The notes under the pieces are model-generated. The model searched no databases. It saw only the letters and a list, made by a program, of their open reading frames with translations, and was not told the DNA's origin. From Clostridium sp. NkU-1 (GTDB lineage Bacteria; Bacillota_A; Clostridia; Lachnospirales; Lachnospiraceae): a DNA stretch of 64,000 bases. Positions 21,609-32,259 of the stretch are shown piece after piece (position 1 is the first letter of the stretch; each line of letters opens with the position of its first letter). The stretch spans positions 68,223-132,222 of the forward strand of contig BBDR01000013.1 in assembly GCA_001312405.1 (NCBI GenBank), written 5' to 3'. Position numbers and translations under genes: made by a program.

Positions 21609-23629
21609 TCATTTAATAGAAAGCTGGTTATTTAAAAAGGTAAGTTCATAATTCTGGTGGGAGACTGCAAAGGTTACTTTGACTGCTCCATTGACATTTA
21701 ATTCCTTTTTTATCTCCGTAACCTTCAGGGGGTCCTCGCCGGTGCGGGCCGGTATGGCAACACATACAAATGCACACTGCGCGTCGTTTAAATGCTCTGC
21801 CTCAAAATGGGCGATAACGGTATCATGCCAGACATCATTTTTGGTGGAAATCTTGGCGGGAACCAGGGCCGGTTTTAGGCTTGCGTCAGAATAGACAGCA
21901 ACGCTGGCTTCTCCGGTTAAGGAGTGGGCATAAGAAGCTTCCGTATTGACCAGAGCAACGGGTGAGTCCATATGGAAATTAATCTGAACGCTGGTGTCAG
22001 GGAGTACATGATCCAGAATATCGAGAACCAGAAGGAACTTCTGATCAACGATGGCGACTGCGCGTTTATGCAGTGTTGGCCGGTAATTACTGTGTTCAGC
22101 CACGGAGTAGATCAGCCGGTCGGTCTGTTTTACTGCCAGAATGTCTCCGGGCTGCTGCTCTCCATATTGCCAGGAAGAGATGTATTCCCAGGGATTTTTA
22201 TTGTTTAAGGTAAGGCAGTTGTGCCAATGAGCCGATTTTAATTTCTTTCTGTTCTCGTCATCCTTGTAATAATAGATGGCGGGATCACCCAGAAGGCAGC
22301 GGCCGTAAGCGGTAAATTCAAAGCCTGCGGGATCTATATGGGCATGATTATTCTGGATAGGAGTACGGCAGGCAAACATGACATATAGTGCGTCATTGGA
22401 CCAGTCGGTTCGTAAAAACACCTGTTTCAGCTGCTTCTGCCAGGAGATGACGGGCAGATCCGGCATTGTCTTTTTAGTGGTGATGCGCTCAATCTGCTTA
22501 TGCAAGTCATATAAGTCCGGAACTTCCCAGATATAGGGAGCCATACCCGCCAGAAGTTCATCCATGGTGTAATAATAATGGGCGTTTTCCATGTAGGAAG
22601 GGTCACCGAAGGCCATATAGTGGCAGAAAGCGCCGGTAGACAGTGTGCTGCTGTAGGTGTGGCTGTCGCCCCAGGAAGAATTGCCGCCGCAGGGACGGGT
22701 GGCGTGGGCAGAATATTCTACCATCTTTCCAAGTCTTGTCTTATAGGCGTCAGAGACGGTAAACCCGTACTTTCCCGAAAGTAGAAGGGGGAGGCAGAAC
22801 CAGTAAGCAGAGCTGTTGTGGTAGGAGGCGCAGCCTTCAATCTGCCCGCCGCCCTCGGTTATCTGAGCATTGATACTCCGGTCCATCTCATGAAGTGCGT
22901 GCTTCTGCCAAAGTTCAGAATCCTTAAACTCAGGGAACATGGAGCTAAATATAAAAGCCCGTTGTTTTCCATCAGATAGTGGTTATGGTCCGCGTTGGGC
23001 CACAGCTTCGGCGCCACCAGATAGAGAATCTGAGCGTGTTCATAAGCGCTTGTTAAGTAAGCTTCCAAAAATTTCTCATTGATAAAGCCGCCGCTTATTA
23101 AATGATGGATGACCCACGGCCAGGTTCGATACATGCGGATTCCCACTTCAAGAGAGCGCCAGATTCCCTGGTTGCATGCACAGCCGTCAAAATCTTCGAC
23201 TGCCAGTTCGCCGTTGGCGCGGTAGAGCAGCTGGGAAGGCAGTCGTCGATCCAGTGGTAGAATTCCCTGATGATTTTTTTCTGCATAGCGCCGGTCGCCG
23301 GTGTAGGAATATGCTTCCGCCAGGAAACGCCAGTGGTCCATGCGGTTTAGCTGATAGGTGTATTCATCATAATCAAAGATGTTCTCATGCCATTTTACCG
23401 GATCTCCGATAAAATGAAGAGAAGAGCAGCCGGGAAGAATCATGCGGCCCTCCAGGCTGTTATCAGCCTGTTTGATCCTCGTCTCGCAGACTTGTGGGAA
23501 GAGCTTACGGATAATAGCTCCTCTTTCGGCAAATGTCATGCCATTTAAAAATTTTTCTTCGCGTTTCTTCAAATTCCTCAGAACATCACTTACGGACATG
23601 CCGTCCTTTAGTACCTCTGTAATATGCAT
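21609..23629 (-). CDS. Heparinase II/III family protein, cytosolic (paralogue B; frame-broken)
   Basis: About 673 aa and closely similar along its whole length to paralogue A (5639-7667): both begin HITEVLKDG and share WPNADHNHYLMENNGLLYL, TPIQN-HAH-DPAGFEFTAY and HWHNCLTLN. Probable cytosolic lyase on uronate-containing oligosaccharides. Breaks: a missing base near 22943 (paralogue A reads YLSCMFPEF there), an extra base in the T7 at 23273-23279, and a missing C near 23239 which restores the frame. The transcript stands alone. Its ATG at 23629 shares with paralogue A the 33-base hairpin spacer after the ribosome site. Confidence 0.84.
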
Positions 23630-23670
23630 CCCTGTTTTTGCCGGTCTCTTTTTGAGGCCGGTCTCCTTCC
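23630..23670 (-). promoter_or_regulatory. Ribosome site with intervening hairpin, heparinase B
   Basis: GGAAGGAG (minus strand, 23663-23670) is 33 bases from the ATG. Between them CCGGCCTC and GAGACCGG form an 8-bp stem with one mismatch and an A5 loop. The primary sequence differs from that before paralogue A, but spacing and fold are the same. Confidence 0.55.
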
Positions 23671-23765
23671 TGTCTGATCTTTTTGTGAAGCTGAATTTGA
23701 TTCAAATTCAGTATAGCAAAAGGAGTTTTACGGTGACAATAACAGGTTTTTGTAAAAGTATACCA

Positions 23766-24021
23766 TGCCCACATTTTTAGATGTTTTATGTGTCTACTTG
23801 ACAGGAGGCAGTTCATTTTTGAGCGCAGTTTATTTATGTTATATTCCATACTCAGCAGAAGAAGTTCAATTTTTACATTGGTTTTTCCACATGTCAGAAA
23901 TCTCTTGAATCCATAATCGTATTTCAATACTCCAAAGGCTCCTTCTGCCTGAATCAAGCGATTCATTTGATACCGGATTCCTTCCTTGCTCATAGTACGG
24001 TACTTTCGAGGCTTTTTACGC
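23766..24021 (-). pseudogene. IS1182-type transposase C-terminal remnant
   Basis: On the minus strand this reads KKPRKYRTMSKEGIRYQMN, then RLIQAEGAFGVLKYDYGFKR, FLTCGKTNVKIELLLL and YNINKLRSK. EGAFGVLK-DYGF-RFL-G-NVK-E is the hallmark end of IS1182-family DDE transposases. The catalytic domain and both ends are missing. It lies in the divergent region between heparinase B and the secreted heparinase, directly beside the third copy of the 38-bp element. Confidence 0.75.
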
Positions 24022-24028
24022 CAAATTA

Positions 24029-24065
24029 CAAAAAAGTGTTATTTCACATTTTTTTGGTTATTGTG
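24029..24065 (+). promoter_or_regulatory. Conserved 38-bp element, copy 3
   Basis: C plus A6, GTGTTATTTC, ACAT, TTTTTTG, GTT, ATTGTG, matching copies 1 and 2 in order and spacing. It lies upstream of the secreted heparinase (24201). No -10 box stands at the 57-base distance; a GATAAG at about 24082 is 11 bases nearer. Confidence 0.55.
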
Positions 24066-24200
24066 CCTGTATATCTTCCATGATAAGTTTGATTTACCAG
24101 ATGCCGATACGATCTGTCAATAAAACACCATGGATAGTTGAGAGAAAGAACCGGCACAAATAAGGAAAATTTAGAAAAAGGATGGGAAAGGGGTTCGCAA

Positions 24201-26625
24201 ATGAAAGGACAATGGGAAAGGGCTGTGGGCAGTCTGTTGCTGATTGCCGCTATGGTAATTTCTTCTACAAACATCAGTTTTGCGACAAATGAAGCAGTGG
24301 CGGGTACGGCGGCGCAAGCAAGTGCTCAGACGGAGGCTGAGAGAAAAATACTGCCGGCAAGTTTTGGTATGCCGTCCACCTACCCGGTGAAGGGGGAGCA
24401 CCCGCGGGTAATGTTTTCAAAAAAAGGATATTCCTGCTATACGGGCCAACATGACTGGAGCCGAGGGTGCGCCGGCTATGAGGGAATTGGAGAAGCTGCT
24501 GGCAACTGATGCAGACGGTATGCTGCCCGAAGAATTGACAGGGGCTGGATCCAATCTTGATTATGAGGTTTTTGCGATCATTGAGGCATATGCCTTTGAC
24601 TATGCGCTTAACGGGAATGTGGAAAATGGGAAAAAGGCGGTTACAGCTACCAGGAATTTAGTGAATACATTTAAATATAATCCCAAGGCGTCAGATGTGG
24701 TAAGAGAAAAGGGCTCCACTATCTATCTGTCTGCACTGGTCTATGACTGGTGCTATCCTTTGATGTCGGCAGAGGATAAGAGGCTTTTTGTGGATCATGC
24801 GGAAAAGCTGGCGGCCACGATTACTGGTATGGGCGGCTGGCCCATGACCCAGGTATACGCCGTTCACGGGCACAATTCTGAGACCCATATCCAGCGGGAT
24901 CTCCTGGCGTTTTCCATTGCCTGCTATGATGAATATCCAGATATTTACAATCTGGTGGGCGGCTATATCATGAACGGCCTGGTTGAAACTAAAAACTGGT
25001 GGTATCGTTCTGGCACCTACCATCAGGGCCTGGGATATAATCCCCTAAGGTTTGCCGTGGAGCTGCAGGCCGAGTTCCTGTTTTACCGGATGAACGGAAC
25101 AAAGCTGTATAGTGATGATATGGGAAAAGTACCCTATATGCTGGTATATAACAACAGACCTGACGGCCGTTCCTTTCCGGAAGGGGATACAAATGGAGAT
25201 TCCCTGGTGGGCAAGATACCTACCTGGACAAGAGGGGATATGCCCCATTTATTGTATGCTTCTTCCATTTGGGACGACGGATATCTGAAAAGTGAATATG
25301 AGAGGTGCAGCAACGGATATAAATTCTTTTCGTATAATAATTTTCATCCTTTGCTGACACCAACTAATTTCCTGATTGTTAACAATCCATATGTGGTTTC
25401 CAAGCCCAAGACCCAACTTCCTCATACCAGGCTCTTTGGCTCACCCAATGGTCTGATGGTAGCCAGAACCGGTTTAAACGAAGGTGTGGAGTCTTCCGAT
25501 GCAATTGTTTGGGCTAAAATTGGAGAAACATATGTAGGAAATCACGCCCATCTGGATTCAGGAAGTTTCCAGATTTATTATAAGGGACAGCTTGCCTGGG
25601 ATATCGGCCGTTATGACAGTTTTGGGTCTCAGCATGACGCCAACTTTTCCAAGGAGACAATTGGGCATAACTCTCTTCTGATTTATGATCCGGATGAAAA
25701 AATGGTAAGCAATACAACCATACCGGCTCCCAGGAATTCTGGCGGACAGCGGAGAGAGGCTGCAGAACAGAAAGTGCTGGCTGACCTTTTGGATGAAAAA
25801 TCACATAAGGCAAATCTTCTTGCAATGGAATATGGGGAAGACCCCAAGGAACCGGAATATTCTTACATAAGCGGCGATCTGGCACCAGGATATTCCAACA
25901 AGGTATCGGAAGTAAGACGTTCTATGCTGTTCATGCCTACAGGGATTGAAGAAAAGCCGGCAATCTTCGTGGTAATGGACAAGGTGACGGCACGAAAACC
26001 ATCCTTTAAAAAAACCTTCCTGATGCATTCACTTCAGGAACCAAAGGTAGATGGCAATGTTATCGAAATAAAGAGAGATACCATTGGCTATAACGGAAAA
26101 CTGACAATGCAGACCCTATATCCCCAGAATGCACAGATTACAAAGGTAGGCGGACCGGGACGCCAGTATTGGGTGGTAGACAGAAATTACCCTCCAAAGG
26201 GCGGTAAATACTATCAAAACTACGACAGCTACTACAGTTCCGAGCATGGCTGGGGACGTGTGGAAATCAGTCCATCCAGAGAATCGGCAACGGACTATTT
26301 CCTGAATGTGATGTATGTATCCGACGCTAACAATCAGTCTCCGGTGGATAAGGCGGTTTTGATTGAAACTGAGGATATCTTGGGTGCAAGAATTTTTGAT
26401 AAGGTAACCTTATTTGCTAAAAATAAGGAGCGCCTGACCAAGGACATATCTGTTACAATTCCGGGAGAAGGGCAGGTTGCGGTGACGGTTGCAGGAATCT
26501 CTGAGGGAGAATGGAGCATTACGGATGAACAGGGCATATCCCAGAAGAAGACAGCGAAAAAAGAAGGCGGTATTATTTACTTCACAGGACAGGCAGGTAC
26601 CTATCATTTGCAGCTGAACAAATAA
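24201..26625 (+). CDS. Secreted heparinase II/III-type lyase (frame-broken)
   Basis: About 807 aa. An N-terminal signal peptide (GSLLLIAAMVISSTNISFA, roughly residues 11-29) makes it the extracellular member of the island. The helical domain includes GWPMTQVYAVHGHNSETHIQ; the beta-sandwich begins at YVGNHAHLDSGSFQIYYKG with the typical NHAHLD motif and KETIGHNSLLIYDP. One extra A in the A7 at 24419-24425 breaks it near residue 74; with six A it continues SKKDIPAIRANMTGAEGAP. Start ATG 24201 with GGAAAGGGG upstream. It should cut the polymer outside the cell; a wall-binding protein follows 31 bases later. Confidence 0.85.
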
Positions 26626-26656
26626 AATATTCTATCAGGAGAAAAGGAAATTATTT

Positions 26657-28411
26657 ATGAAGAAGCAGACAAAATTAATAATGGCCCTTTCCACATCAGC
26701 AATGTTATCGGCCATTGCAGTGCTGACATCCTTTGCAGCCAGTGGCTGGATAGAGGAAAACTGCGGCTGGGCATATTATGAGGAAAATGGAGAGAGAGTA
26801 ACCGAAGACTGGGTCAAATCCGGAAATGACTGGTTTTGGATGGACAGCAGCGGACAAATGGCCGCGGAGCAGCTGTTAGAGATTGATAATAATTATTATT
26901 ACCTTCAGCAGAATGGAGCCATGGCTCATGACCAATGGGTGGCCCTTGACAATAAAAATGCGGACCAGGAGGGTGAACCAGAGCAGTATTGGTACTATTT
27001 TCAAGATAATGGAAAAGCTTGCAAGAGACCTGACAGCGCATCCTCCGGTTCCATAAAGACCAAAGAAATAGATGGAAAGAAATATACATTTGATGCAGAA
27101 GGCCGGATGCTTTATGGCTGGGTATCAGATGGAGAACGTCAGACCGGTGAGGATGCATGGAAAGACTGCGATTATTATTTTGGCCCGGAAGGTGATGGGG
27201 CAATGCGTCGTGGCTGGGATCGGATCCGCGTGGAGGCGGATCCTGAGGACGAAATGATGCCCGGTGATGGTTTGTGGGATGATGAGCAGCAGGAAAGATG
27301 GTTTTATTTCTCCTCATCCGGTAAAAAAACGAGGGGTAAGCCAGATCGGCTTGTACAAAAAACAATCGATGGACAGAAATACGGATTTGATGAATGTGGG
27401 CGTATGATTTCTTCCTGGTACGCGGATCCGGATCTTATTACAACGGACATCTATGATAAGAACGTGAGCGCGGAGGAAAATTTAACTGCAAGGCAGGGAG
27501 GCTCCTTATATACAAAGGAATTTATGTATTTTGGCAGCCCGGAATCAGGAGCGCGATACAGCAAGGGATGGTTTAGAGCTACTCCAAGCCGTTACCTGAT
27601 GGAGTCTAAGCATTTAGATAATGAAACTTATTCGTACTATGCGGATGGCGATGGAAATCTTTATGCAAATGAAATTCGTACCATTGACGGTGAGAGATAT
27701 GGGTTTGACAATTATGGCAGACTGATAAGCGGTCTGGTGTGCCTGGAGATGGAAGACAAAGGAACATCCAGCCGAATTATAAACACATGGTACCAGGACA
27801 AAGAGGGGCGTGAATTTTCTGACGAAGAGAAATTTGAAGAATTATTAGATTATGAAAGGCGCGTTGGCGGATACCTGAGAGAAAGTTTCGCTGATGAAAT
27901 ATATAATCACAAAAGGCGTTTTTATTTCTTTAGCGGGCCAAATAGCTCTGCTCTGACGGGAAAGCAGATAGTAAAGCTGGGTGATCAGTCCTTTGAGTTT
28001 ATGTTTGAAGACAGCGGTTATTTAAAAGGAAGCGGTGTAAATGGGAAAAAAGATGGCAGGCTGTACAGGGCAGGCTGGCAGCTTAAACCGGAAGAGGGAC
28101 AGAAGTATGCTATTATCAGGCAGGAAACGGTATCAGAGGAGAATCCTCATACAAATGTTTTATTTAAGTATAAAAAGCTTGATAAGATGGAAGTTGAAGA
28201 TTTCATTGCAGAGGTATGTAATTCAGGTATTTATAATGAAAAAAAGGAAGAAACTGTGTGGACTGTAAGGTACGATCCGCCAGGTGTGAAGTATTATCTA
28301 ATCGGTCCCGATGGTGATATTGTTAAAAATAAGAAAAATGCAGTGGATGTAGATGGCTATGAATTCAGGGTGAATAGTGAGAAGATTCAAAGCATTACAG
28401 TGGAAGAGTAG
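26657..28411 (+). CDS. Secreted cell-wall-binding repeat protein
   Basis: 584 aa, intact. Signal peptide at residues 1-28 (IMALSTSAMLSAIAVLTSFA). The mature part is made of choline-binding/CW_binding-type repeats: GWAYYEENGERVTEDWV, WFWMDSSGQMA, YYYLQQNGAMAHDQWV, then spaced YGFD--GRM and YYF-P-G units. No catalytic domain is recognised. Probably non-covalently attached to the wall. Directly downstream of the secreted heparinase, so probably co-expressed; a role in holding the lyase or its substrate at the surface is inference. Confidence 0.8.
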   Translation: MKKQTKLIMALSTSAMLSAIAVLTSFAASGWIEENCGWAYYEENGERVTEDWVKSGNDWFWMDSSGQMAAEQLLEIDNNYYYLQQNGAMAHDQWVALDNKNADQEGEPEQYWYYFQDNGKACKRPDSASSGSIKTKEIDGKKYTFDAEGRMLYGWVSDGERQTGEDAWKDCDYYFGPEGDGAMRRGWDRIRVEADPEDEMMPGDGLWDDEQQERWFYFSSSGKKTRGKPDRLVQKTIDGQKYGFDECGRMISSWYADPDLITTDIYDKNVSAEENLTARQGGSLYTKEFMYFGSPESGARYSKGWFRATPSRYLMESKHLDNETYSYYADGDGNLYANEIRTIDGERYGFDNYGRLISGLVCLEMEDKGTSSRIINTWYQDKEGREFSDEEKFEELLDYERRVGGYLRESFADEIYNHKRRFYFFSGPNSSALTGKQIVKLGDQSFEFMFEDSGYLKGSGVNGKKDGRLYRAGWQLKPEEGQKYAIIRQETVSEENPHTNVLFKYKKLDKMEVEDFIAEVCNSGIYNEKKEETVWTVRYDPPGVKYYLIGPDGDIVKNKKNAVDVDGYEFRVNSEKIQSITVEE

Positions 28412-28443
28412 ATTAAGGAGAAAATGCAGATGAACGGGATACG

Positions 28444-28569
28444 GAGAAACCGTTGTTTTTAAGCACTATGTTTCTTGCTCCCCATCCTCCCTTAGATATC
28501 CCCATGCCCTGGCATGGAAAATACAACAGGGAAGAGGTTGTTCTTCCGGACAATGTGGGCGTCTGGTAT
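28444..28569 (+). pseudogene. Sulfatase internal fragment
   Basis: Translation gives EKPLFLSTMFLAPHPPLDIP, then MPWHGKYNREEVVLPDNVG and VWY, matching the sulfatase at 9869 (EKPLFLSMMYVAPHPPFDIP, ELPDNVNRWY) over about 42 residues. Neither the CxPxR site nor the rest is present and a stop follows. It is a deletion relic lying between two surface-protein genes; the remaining 28412-28670 holds nothing else recognisable. Confidence 0.75.
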
Positions 28570-28670
28570 TTGGAATGGTTTCACTGCTGTATTCCTGCTA
28601 TCTGGCATAGCAAATGAGACTTTCATGACATAGGTGTTACAAAAAAATATAGATAAAAGGAGTGCAGAGT

Positions 28671-31600
28671 ATGAAATTGCGATTAAAACGGAAACTGTCG
28701 GTACTTTTGACGGGCGCTCTGGCGTTATCCAGTATAAATATTGGATCGCTCTATGCGGCAGAAGTCGATAATGCCGAGAAAACGATTGTTGGTTTAGAGA
28801 ATCTGAATGAGAAGTATGCACTGCAGAAATTGCCAATAGGGGCAGATGAGGAGGATATCAAATTTCCTGCCGGCATTTGGGCGGACATGCTTATAGAAAA
28901 AAATAGAGGACGAGGAAGATAAAACTGCTGTGAATCCGACAGAGGAAGATAAAACAGAAGAAGATAAAACAGAAGAAGATAAAACAGAAGAAGATGAAAC
29001 AGAAGAAGATGAAACAGAAAAAGAGGCCGAAAAAGAGACCGAGGAGGACGAGAAACTGACTGATGACGTGGCGACAGAGGGTGATGTGACAAGCAGCCAA
29101 CGAAAGCCAGCGACTCCTTCCCAGGCAGAAGCGTCAGAGAGGGATAAAAAGAAAACTGAGAAAAAAACCATAAGAAAGAAAATTAAGGAAATAGAATGGG
29201 AACTAAATTTTGTGGAAAGTACGGAGCAAAAGTTTATCTCCGACATAGAGGGAACCTATGTTTATGAGCCGGTGATACCATCCGGCTATGAGATGGACAT
29301 AGACGTATCCCTGCCACAAATCAAGGTGATTGTGGAGGATGAAACGGAAAAAGATGGTCTTGTCCTCACCGCCGAGGCTGGAGATTACCTCGTTATGGTA
29401 TCCGCTGATACAGATGTGTTCCCAGAGGATGTGAGCCTGTTAGTAAAACTGATTGAAAGCAAGGACGCAACCGAAAACCTCAAACAGGCATTGGAAGAAC
29501 TGGAAGGGAACATTAATATAGCCGACGAGGACCTGGTATATTTTGATGTTACTGTCCTGGACAAAGACGGAAATGAAGTACAGCCCGATAATGAAAAGGG
29601 TAGTATAACCATATCCTTTGAAAACCTGATAGAGCAGACGGAGGGCGCAGAGCGGACAAAAGTGCAGGATTATCAAATCTATCATCTGGACGAAGAGAAC
29701 CAGGTTATGGAGAAGAGAGATACCACCGTGACAGAGCAGGTAGTACAGGCTGAAATGGAGCATTTTTCTCCGGTGGTTGTCAGAATTGGAAGAAGCACCG
29801 GCACTGTCAGCGTCTCCAATGCTACGGAACTAATCAGTGCGTTGACAAACACCACCGGGTCTAGCATTACTTTGAGTGATGACATCAAATTGGAGAATAT
29901 GGTAACGATGAAGGCGGATCATACCCTGGTTATTCCCAGTGGAAAAACCTTGACTATCATTGAGACGCTTAGTGCTGGAGGAAAGATTTTATCTATCCAG
30001 GGCGGAGGGGCTGTACGTATGCAAGGTAGGGCTCTGCGTGGCAAGATAGAACTGAAGGACATTACCGTTTGGTTGGAAACAGAAAAAGATAATGGTATAC
30101 GGGCTGATATACTAAACGTAAATGCTGGTGCGAAGATTGTAGTGGACTCCTCAGAACATAAAAATTTGATAAGTGTGGCATCGTCCAAGACACTGAACGT
30201 AAACGAGGGCGGCAGCATTGAGATTGAAAATTTCCATGAAAGCGCTATTATCTGTGATGGTACCATAAACATAAACAATGGGGGAACCATCGCCATTAAT
30301 GCCAGCGGAAAGGGAAATAATCCGTCCGGTATCAATTTGACTCGAAACGGCAAGATTAACATTGACGGTGGCGTGCTGATCAGTGAGAACAGCGGCAGTA
30401 TCTATTTAATAGAGGGTTCCAAAGTCCAAGGTATGGCCAATAAACTTAGTGACCAGGGGAAAACATTTAATTCAGGAAACGAGGTGACCGTGGGAGCAGC
30501 CGATACCGCTGCTGCTGATAATCAACTTACCGCGGGTCTCTATGTGGGAGACCGCGAGAACAAATTTGTCAAGGCCTCCGCCGCTGCAACAGGGTTGAAG
30601 GACGGTATCCTGACGCTTACTTCCCAGGCTGGCGGAGTCAAAAGTGAGGGCTGGAACTGGAATAAGAATAACCTGGATTTGAACAGTGATTTCAAGGGGT
30701 GTAAACAAATCGTGTTTGCGACTGAAAGTCCCGCCCAAATTAAGATTAATAGGGGCGAAGTCAAGATTGATGGTTCGGAATCCGCTATTGTCGTGCCTAA
30801 AGATCTCACAATCTGGTCGAATGCCGATAACAACGCCAAGCTGACGGTGAATGGTAAAATTGAAGTGCAAGGCAACGTGATAATTGACCAGTCTACCAGT
30901 ATGGATGTAACTGCCAATAGTTCAGATGCTGCTTTTCAGGCGGGTGCTGACAGCACAATTAAAATCAGCGCTGATGCCAAGGTGACGGTAAGAAATCAAG
31001 GTAGCGGCGCAGCTATGAACAAGGCGCCGGATACCAGCGGTTATACTAACATTAAAATCATAGCCAGCACAGACTCTAGCGGCAGCCCCAAAGTAAAGTA
31101 TGATGCGGACGGTATCAGCCAATATAAATACCTGAAAATTGAAAAGGGCAGCAGTCTCAACGAGGATTCTACAGTAGATGAAATAGTAGAGGCAGTAAAA
31201 AATATGAATTCTGACGATCCGGATGAAATTGATAAAGTGGCGAATATAATCAGGGAGATGGATCCAGCGAAACGAAAAAAACATGAATCCGGAAACGCTG
31301 GAAAAGGTGGAACAACTGTTACAGGAGGCAACTGGAATCACACCAGCTACCCAGTTGGTTATACCGCCAGAGATTACAGGAAAAAAAACAGATAGAGGGG
31401 GCAGAAATTAGTGGAGCTCTGCTTGCGGCAGGTATTACGACTACTGATACTGGTAAGCAGGTGAAATTTAACGTAGTGCAGAAACAGCCGGAAACCGGAG
31501 CGGTAGTGACCTTTGACTGTACTCTCAGTAAGAACGGCAATCCTGTAACGCTTGCAGTTCCGGTCACTGTAAAGGTTATGCTTCCGGGAGAATACATTGC

Positions 31601-32213
31601 CGGTGAAAGAATTCATCATGTGGGAAATGGAATTGATGAATGGCTGGATTTCATTTATGATGGAAAAGACAATTCAGCCACATTCCAGACCAGCAGTTTT
31701 TCAACCTTTAGTATTATGAAACCATCATCCTCTAACTCAAGCGGAGGCGGTGGCGGCCACAGCCACAGCAGTGGAGGCCCCCGTAGCAGGTTCGCAGCCA
31801 CAACCGCCAAAGGCGGAAAATGGATCCAGGATGCCACCGGCTGGTGGTATCAGAACGCCGACAGAACCTATCCAAAGGATGGCTGGTTCCAACTGGAAAC
31901 GTTAGGGAAGAACGAATGGTATCATTTTAATAAGAATGGTTACATGGTTACTGGTTGGGTTTTCACCAACGGAAAATGGTATTATTTGAATACCGCGTTA
32001 GATGCCACGAATGGAAAAATGCTTACCAGCTGGCAATTGATTGACGGAAAATGGTACTACCTGAATGAAGCGTCTGACGGAACAAGAGGTGCAAGACTTA
32101 CGGATACCTGGGTTGGAGAATACTATCTGAATAAGGAAGGCGTCTGGGAAGAAGGAAAGAAAAAAAATAATGAGGAAGTGGAGTATGCCAGATTATTAAA
32201 AGTATTAATTTAA
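28671..32213 (+). CDS. Large secreted surface protein with beta-solenoid-like core and wall-binding repeats (frame-broken)
   Basis: About 1,179 aa. Signal peptide MKLRLKRKLSVLLTGALALS; then an acidic tandem TEEDK/TEEDE repeat (about residues 90-115); a beta-rich region; then a long Ile/Val/Asn/Gly-rich stretch from VSNATELISALTNTT with repeated INI-GG units, resembling a right-handed beta-solenoid; and C-terminal W/Y wall-binding repeats (GWWYQNADRTYPKDGWFQ, GWVFTNGKWYYLNT, SWQLIDGKWYYLNE). Three breaks: an extra A at 28898-28904, at 31275-31281 and in the A8 at 31381-31388. Corrected, the middle reads PEITGKKQIEGAEISGAL. The exact C-terminus is uncertain because of another A8 at 32160. Likely a wall-attached adhesin or binding protein. 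Confidence 0.75.
28938..29017 (+). repeat. 15-bp tandem repeat coding TEEDK/TEEDE
   Basis: Five consecutive ACAGAAGAAGATAAA/GAA units inside the surface-protein gene, coding an acidic linker. Likely variable in copy number between strains. Confidence 0.85.
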
Positions 32214-32227
32214 TATTGAAAAGGGGC

Positions 32228-32259
32228 GTTGCAAAACTAACTTACGTTAGTTTTGCAAC
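32228..32259 (+). repeat. Perfect 14-bp inverted repeat
   Basis: GTTGCAAAACTAAC and its exact complement GTTAGTTTTGCAAC around a TTAC loop, 15 bases after the surface-protein stop. No T tract follows, so either a 3' stabilising hairpin or a weak terminator. A looser pair TCCAATT/AATTGGA ahead of T7 (32284-32337) may be the real terminator. Confidence 0.6.

Noticed and set aside
28492..28836. Minus-strand ORF of 114 codons across the sulfatase relic
   Set aside because: It is a shadow of the sulfatase fragment and of the next gene's signal peptide region, without ribosome site or recognisable protein features.
28930..29020. Short tandem repeats that might suggest a CRISPR array
   Set aside because: The 15-bp units are contiguous, have no spacers and code an acidic TEEDK linker in frame.
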